DNA from: Johnsonella ignava ATCC 51276
GTDB lineage: Bacteria; Bacillota; Clostridia; Lachnospirales; Lachnospiraceae
DNA: 64,000 nucleotides
Direction: 5' to 3'
Assembly (NCBI RefSeq): GCF_000235445.1
Contig: NZ_JH378837.1
Span: 8,150-72,149, forward strand
Shown here: positions 61,045 through 64,000 of the stretch, one piece after another
Numbering within the stretch: position 1 is the stretch's first letter
How the letters are laid out: every line of letters begins with the position of its first letter
Made by a program: the position numbers and the translations under genes
The notes under the pieces: generated by a model
Database searches by the model: none
What the model was told of the DNA's origin: nothing
What the model saw: only the letters and a program-made list of their open reading frames with translations

Positions 61045-61072
61045 AATCGGATAAAAACAATCCGATTTTTTT
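61045..61072 (+). terminator. Terminator between oriT and the relaxase
   Basis: AATCGGAT pairs with ATCCGATT and TTTTTT follows. Confidence 0.75.
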
Positions 61073-61129
61073 AGTAAGTCTTTATCATCGCTACCCTGCC
61101 CACATCAAAAAGAGAGGAGGTTTTTTCTT

Positions 61130-62590
61130 ATGGCGATATATCATCTTTGCATAAAGATTATCTCAAGAGGTAAAGACAAAAGTGCAGTAGCAGCTTCCGC
61201 CTATCGAAGTGGCGAAAAGATAAAAAACGAATATGACGGCATAGTCCACGACTTTACAAGAAAAGGCGGAATAGCACATACAGAAATCCTATTACCACAA
61301 AATGCACCACAGGAATTTTCAGACAGAGGAACATTGTGGAACAGTGTAGAGAAAATAGAAAAGAGTAAAAATTCACAGCTTGCAAGAGAAATAGAAATTG
61401 CATTGCCTAAAGAATTAGACAGGGAAAAACAGATTGAACTTGTGCGAGAATATGTAAAAGAAAATTTTGTAAAAGCAGGTATGTGTGCCGATATTGCCCT
61501 ACACGATAAAAATGACGGAAACCCACACGCACATATCCTACTTACTATGCGACCGTTCAATGAAGATACAACATGGGGAGCAAAATCAAAAAAGGAATAT
61601 ATCCTTGATAAAAACGGAGAAAAAGTAAAACTCAAAAATGGCAACTACAAAACAAGAAAAATCAATACAGTGGATTGGAACGAACAAGAAAAAGCTGAGC
61701 AGTGGCGAAAAGCATGGGCAGACATTACAAACAAATATCTTGAAGAAAATAGCATACAGGAAAAAGTGGATCACTGTTCTTATCAAAGACAAGGCACAGA
61801 ACAAATACCGACCATTCATTTAGGCGTATCAGCCACCCAAATGGAGAAGAAAGGCATAACTACCGACAGAGGAAATATTAACCGAGAAATAAAACATCAA
61901 AACAAGATACTAAAAGAAATCTCAAGAAGAATAAAAGCCTTGCTAAATTGGATAAGGGGAATTGGAAAAGAAGAAAAAGCAGAAACTCAAAATACAAAGT
62001 CCATCCTCCCTCCAAAAGAAAATCTACTATCCGTTTTTGAAAATCTTATCCATAAAAAAGCAGATAGCAATAACACAGATTTAGAAAAGTATGTTGAAAG
62101 CTATCAATTTCTTAAAGAGAAAAACATTGCTTCCTTATCTGAACTAAAGGAAAGTATATCGGCATTAAGAGATAAGAATTACAAGACCATAAGAGCCATT
62201 AAAGATACTGAAAAGAAAATAGATGACAGAGCACAGCTTATCGACCATGCCGAAAAATATTTGAAGCATAAAGACACCTATAAAGCCTATACCAAACTAA
62301 AGAAAAGCAAACAGGAAGATTTTTATAACGAGTATACGGCAGAGATTATTCTATTTGAAAGTTCTAAGAAATATTTGAAAGAGCATTTAGGAGAAAGCAA
62401 AACCTTAAATATATTCAAGTGGAAATCAGAAGTAATAACTTTGAGGAAAGAAAAAGATACCCTATATTCTCAAATCATAGATATGCGAAAAGAAGTAGAA
62501 CGAGCAGAAAAAGTTAAGATCTGTATAGAGCGGTTGCAAGAACATTCAAAGCAACTAGCACAGAGCAAGAACCAAGACCTTGAATTATAA
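61130..62590 (+). CDS. MobQ family relaxase (MobA/MobL)
   Basis: A 486-residue relaxase. The N-terminal start MAIYHLCIKIISRGKDKSAVAASAYRSGE is typical of MobA/MobL proteins, and the metal histidines are in NPHAHILLTMRPF (His133 and His135). Catalytic Tyr is expected at the N-terminal Tyr (YHLC or AYRSG). Residues about 300-480 form coiled coils. It nicks oriT and pilots the strand through the coupling protein of a helper element. Ribosome site AGAGGAGGTT before the ATG. Confidence 0.92.
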   Translation: MAIYHLCIKIISRGKDKSAVAASAYRSGEKIKNEYDGIVHDFTRKGGIAHTEILLPQNAPQEFSDRGTLWNSVEKIEKSKNSQLAREIEIALPKELDREKQIELVREYVKENFVKAGMCADIALHDKNDGNPHAHILLTMRPFNEDTTWGAKSKKEYILDKNGEKVKLKNGNYKTRKINTVDWNEQEKAEQWRKAWADITNKYLEENSIQEKVDHCSYQRQGTEQIPTIHLGVSATQMEKKGITTDRGNINREIKHQNKILKEISRRIKALLNWIRGIGKEEKAETQNTKSILPPKENLLSVFENLIHKKADSNNTDLEKYVESYQFLKEKNIASLSELKESISALRDKNYKTIRAIKDTEKKIDDRAQLIDHAEKYLKHKDTYKAYTKLKKSKQEDFYNEYTAEIILFESSKKYLKEHLGESKTLNIFKWKSEVITLRKEKDTLYSQIIDMRKEVERAEKVKICIERLQEHSKQLAQSKNQDLEL

Positions 62591-62604
62591 AAGTATTAGT
62601 TATA

Positions 62605-62648
62605 TTGACAAATGATACGAATAGTGATATACTACGAATAGTGATATA
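62605..62648 (+). promoter_or_regulatory. PadR gene promoter with overlapping direct repeats
   Basis: TTGACA at 62605-62610 and TATACT at 62628-62633 with a 17-base spacer. TACGAATAGTGATATA occurs twice, at 62616-62631 and 62633-62648, so the -10 box sits in the repeat pair. A plausible self-operator for the PadR protein. Confidence 0.75.
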
Positions 62649-62666
62649 TAGAAAGGAAAGTAGAAG

Positions 62667-62996
62667 ATGAGAGATAGTATATCAAGTGGAGCTTTAACTG
62701 AAACAACATTATTGGTTTTATTATCTTTATATAAGGAACTACATGGGTATGGAGTTAAGCTATTTATTGAAGAAAAAACCAATGGAAGAGTTGTTTTAGG
62801 AATGGGGACTCTATATGGAGCAATAAAGAATTTAGTTGAGAAAGGATGGATTGTTGAATCTTCAAGGGTAGATGGAAAAGTGAATTATATTATAACTGAA
62901 TCAGGAAAAGAACAGGTTAAAAAAGAGGAAGACCGATTGTGTGAACTTCAATTATTGATAAAGAATATAAGGGGTGAAGAACATGAAGAAAATTAG
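62667..62996 (+). CDS. PadR family transcriptional regulator
   Basis: A 109-residue PadR-type winged-helix repressor: ALTETTLLVLLSLYKELHGYGVKLFIEE, VVLGMGTLYGAIKNLVEKGWI and VDGKVNYIITESGKEQVKKEE. Ribosome site AGAAAGGAAAG. Its stop overlaps the start of the next gene. PadR/DUF2812 pairs are common and the regulator usually represses its own operon, here through the direct repeats at 62616-62648. Confidence 0.92.
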   Translation: MRDSISSGALTETTLLVLLSLYKELHGYGVKLFIEEKTNGRVVLGMGTLYGAIKNLVEKGWIVESSRVDGKVNYIITESGKEQVKKEEDRLCELQLLIKNIRGEEHEEN

Positions 62997-63603
62997 ATTT
63001 TTTTTGGATCCAATAAGTGAATTGGAAGTATGGTTAAATAAAATGGCTAAAAAAGGATATAGATTAAAAACAATAAATAATTTTATATATGATTTTGAAA
63101 AAACCGATAAGGATTATTCTTATTCAACACAATTTATAGGGACAAATTCTTCAAAGGAAAATAATGGCTATATACAAATGCTGAAAGAAAATGGAGCACG
63201 AGTATATAGAGCACCATTAAACCAAGGTAACATTGCTTTTGGGAAATTTAGACTCAGATTGTATGCACATGGAGATGGGAAAATAGCGAATTCTTTTCAA
63301 GGATATAATAAAGAAATATTAGTGGTAGAAAATGACGGAAAAGAACCACAAAAATTGTTGACAAATAAATCAGATTTGGCAGAGCAATATAAAGATATAA
63401 GGAATGCATATTTACAAGGGTTTATAATGTTGTTTACATTGTTTGCACTTTGTGTATATAAATTATACGATAGTAATTTTGAAGTATCCAAGATTGTTTT
63501 AAGTGGGCTTATCGGATTAGTTACATTGATAATTGCAATGATACTATTTAAGGCACAAAAAAACTATAATAAATATAAAAAGGAGTCTGATTTGATAGAT
63601 TGA
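62974..63603 (+). CDS. DUF2812 membrane protein
   Basis: A 209-residue protein. The N-terminal 140 residues form the soluble DUF2812 domain (FFLDPISELEVWLNKMAKKGYRLKTINNFIYDFE). Two membrane helices follow at about 148-166 and 172-192. It overlaps padR by 23 bases and is thus co-translated. Function unknown; the pair is thought to answer to membrane-active compounds. Confidence 0.85.
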   Translation: MKNMKKIRFFLDPISELEVWLNKMAKKGYRLKTINNFIYDFEKTDKDYSYSTQFIGTNSSKENNGYIQMLKENGARVYRAPLNQGNIAFGKFRLRLYAHGDGKIANSFQGYNKEILVVENDGKEPQKLLTNKSDLAEQYKDIRNAYLQGFIMLFTLFALCVYKLYDSNFEVSKIVLSGLIGLVTLIIAMILFKAQKNYNKYKKESDLID

Positions 63604-63630
63604 TATTTAATTTCTGATTATGATATAAAA

Positions 63631-63675
63631 GGGGATGTGAAAAAACTCAATTGAGTTTTTTCGCATCTCCCTTTT
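63631..63675 (+). terminator. Terminator or IS end after DUF2812
   Basis: GGGGATGTGAAAAAACTCAA pairs with TTGAGTTTTTTCGCATCTCC and TTTTTG follows. A 20-bp stem with one wobble and no loop beyond four bases. It may also be the terminal repeat of the adjacent IS. Confidence 0.75.
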
Positions 63676-63757
63676 TGCACTTATTGTGTATAAATGACTG
63701 AAATCATACGCAAAAAAAGCACACTTCCCCTACCCCATAGAAGTTCTTTTTTTGAAT

Positions 63758-64000
63758 CTATGCGGCAGTTCTGTTTCTCATCTTTTTTTTCTGATATTTA
63801 TATAAATTATGGCCTATCGCCACGAGTAAAACTTCCAGTTTGACTGAATGAATACCTCTTCGGATAATTCTCTTGTAACAACGGTCATTTTTCATAATTC
63901 CGAAAGTGCCTTCTGCTTGTATCGAACGGTTCATTCGTAATAACGCACCGTGGATACTTTCTAGGTTTTAATTACTTCCTGATGCATGAAGTAGTTCTGA
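63758..64000 (-). pseudogene. IS1182-type transposase C-terminus, frameshifted (5' part outside window)
   Basis: Read on the minus strand, the last codons give ESIHGALLRMNRSIQAEGTFGIMKN, then KRIIRRGIHSVKLEVLLVAIGHNLYKY and a stop. NRSIQAEGTFG is the hallmark of IS1182-family transposases. Upstream, another frame holds NYFMHQEVIKT; a single missing T near 63961 separates them. The rest of the gene is beyond the window edge. Confidence 0.75.

Overview
The window comes from a low-GC, Gram-positive anaerobe, most likely a Clostridia/Lachnospiraceae-type bacterium. The reasons are AT-rich DNA with strong AGGAGG-type ribosome sites, a selenocysteine-dependent Stickland reductase, pyruvate phosphate dikinase, lipoproteins with Gram-positive lipoboxes, a protein with cell-wall-binding repeats, and integrative elements of the Tn1549/Tn4451 type. 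No rRNA, tRNA or CRISPR array was seen. Everything here was read by eye from the sequence and no database search was run.

Layout. 1-1.5 kb: end of a BcrA-type ABC exporter. 1.6-1.9 kb: probable group II intron remnant. 1.9-3.3 kb: two Cys-rich small proteins (DUF5714 and YgbA/NO-type). 3.3-5.5 kb: alpha/beta hydrolase, SnoaL-like protein, an Rrf2 regulator with a stop at codon 2, and a flavoprotein fragment. 5.5-10.4 kb: a compact locus in which a zinc macrodomain ADP-ribosyl hydrolase and a SirTM-class sirtuin flank an McrB/McrC restriction pair. 10.7-12.6 kb: iron alcohol dehydrogenase, an unknown small protein, a response-regulator fragment and a hairpin element. 12.6-17.9 kb: Stickland reductase region (GrdX, a TetR regulator, component B proprotein, component B selenoprotein with an in-frame UGA, YkvI-type transporter). 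18.0-20.0 kb: self-regulated TetR plus MATE efflux pump.

20.2-27.2 kb is an unassigned cluster: a methyltransferase, three cobalamin-type radical SAM proteins (the third broken by a 7-bp duplication inside its Fe-S motif), two acetyltransferase-like proteins and a possible 43-residue peptide. 27.5-41.6 kb resembles the E. coli ydjXYZ-ynjBCDE neighbourhood: two TVP38 membrane proteins around an Fe-S/CCG protein, a fused double glycosyltransferase, a kinase-like protein, a C_GCAxxG_C_C protein, a small membrane protein, two rhodanese lipoproteins, a YnjB/C/D-type ABC importer and a nucleoside hydrolase. I infer that these genes work together on import and modification of a sulfur-, selenium- or other thiophilic compound, but the substrate is unknown. 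It is followed by a 1300-residue surface protein, a Cys-rich SsuABC/NitT-type importer on the minus strand, and pyruvate phosphate dikinase.

52.2-64 kb is mobile DNA. An ICE backbone (DUF6075, DUF3970, ParA, ParB, an iteron-bearing Rep, KilA-N protein, PcfB, start of VirD4) is interrupted inside virD4 by what appears to be a nested mobilizable element: large serine recombinase, TnpW, GNAT, DUF3847, an oriT with an IncQ-type nic sequence, MobQ relaxase and a PadR/DUF2812 pair. A frameshifted IS1182-type transposase lies at the window edge.
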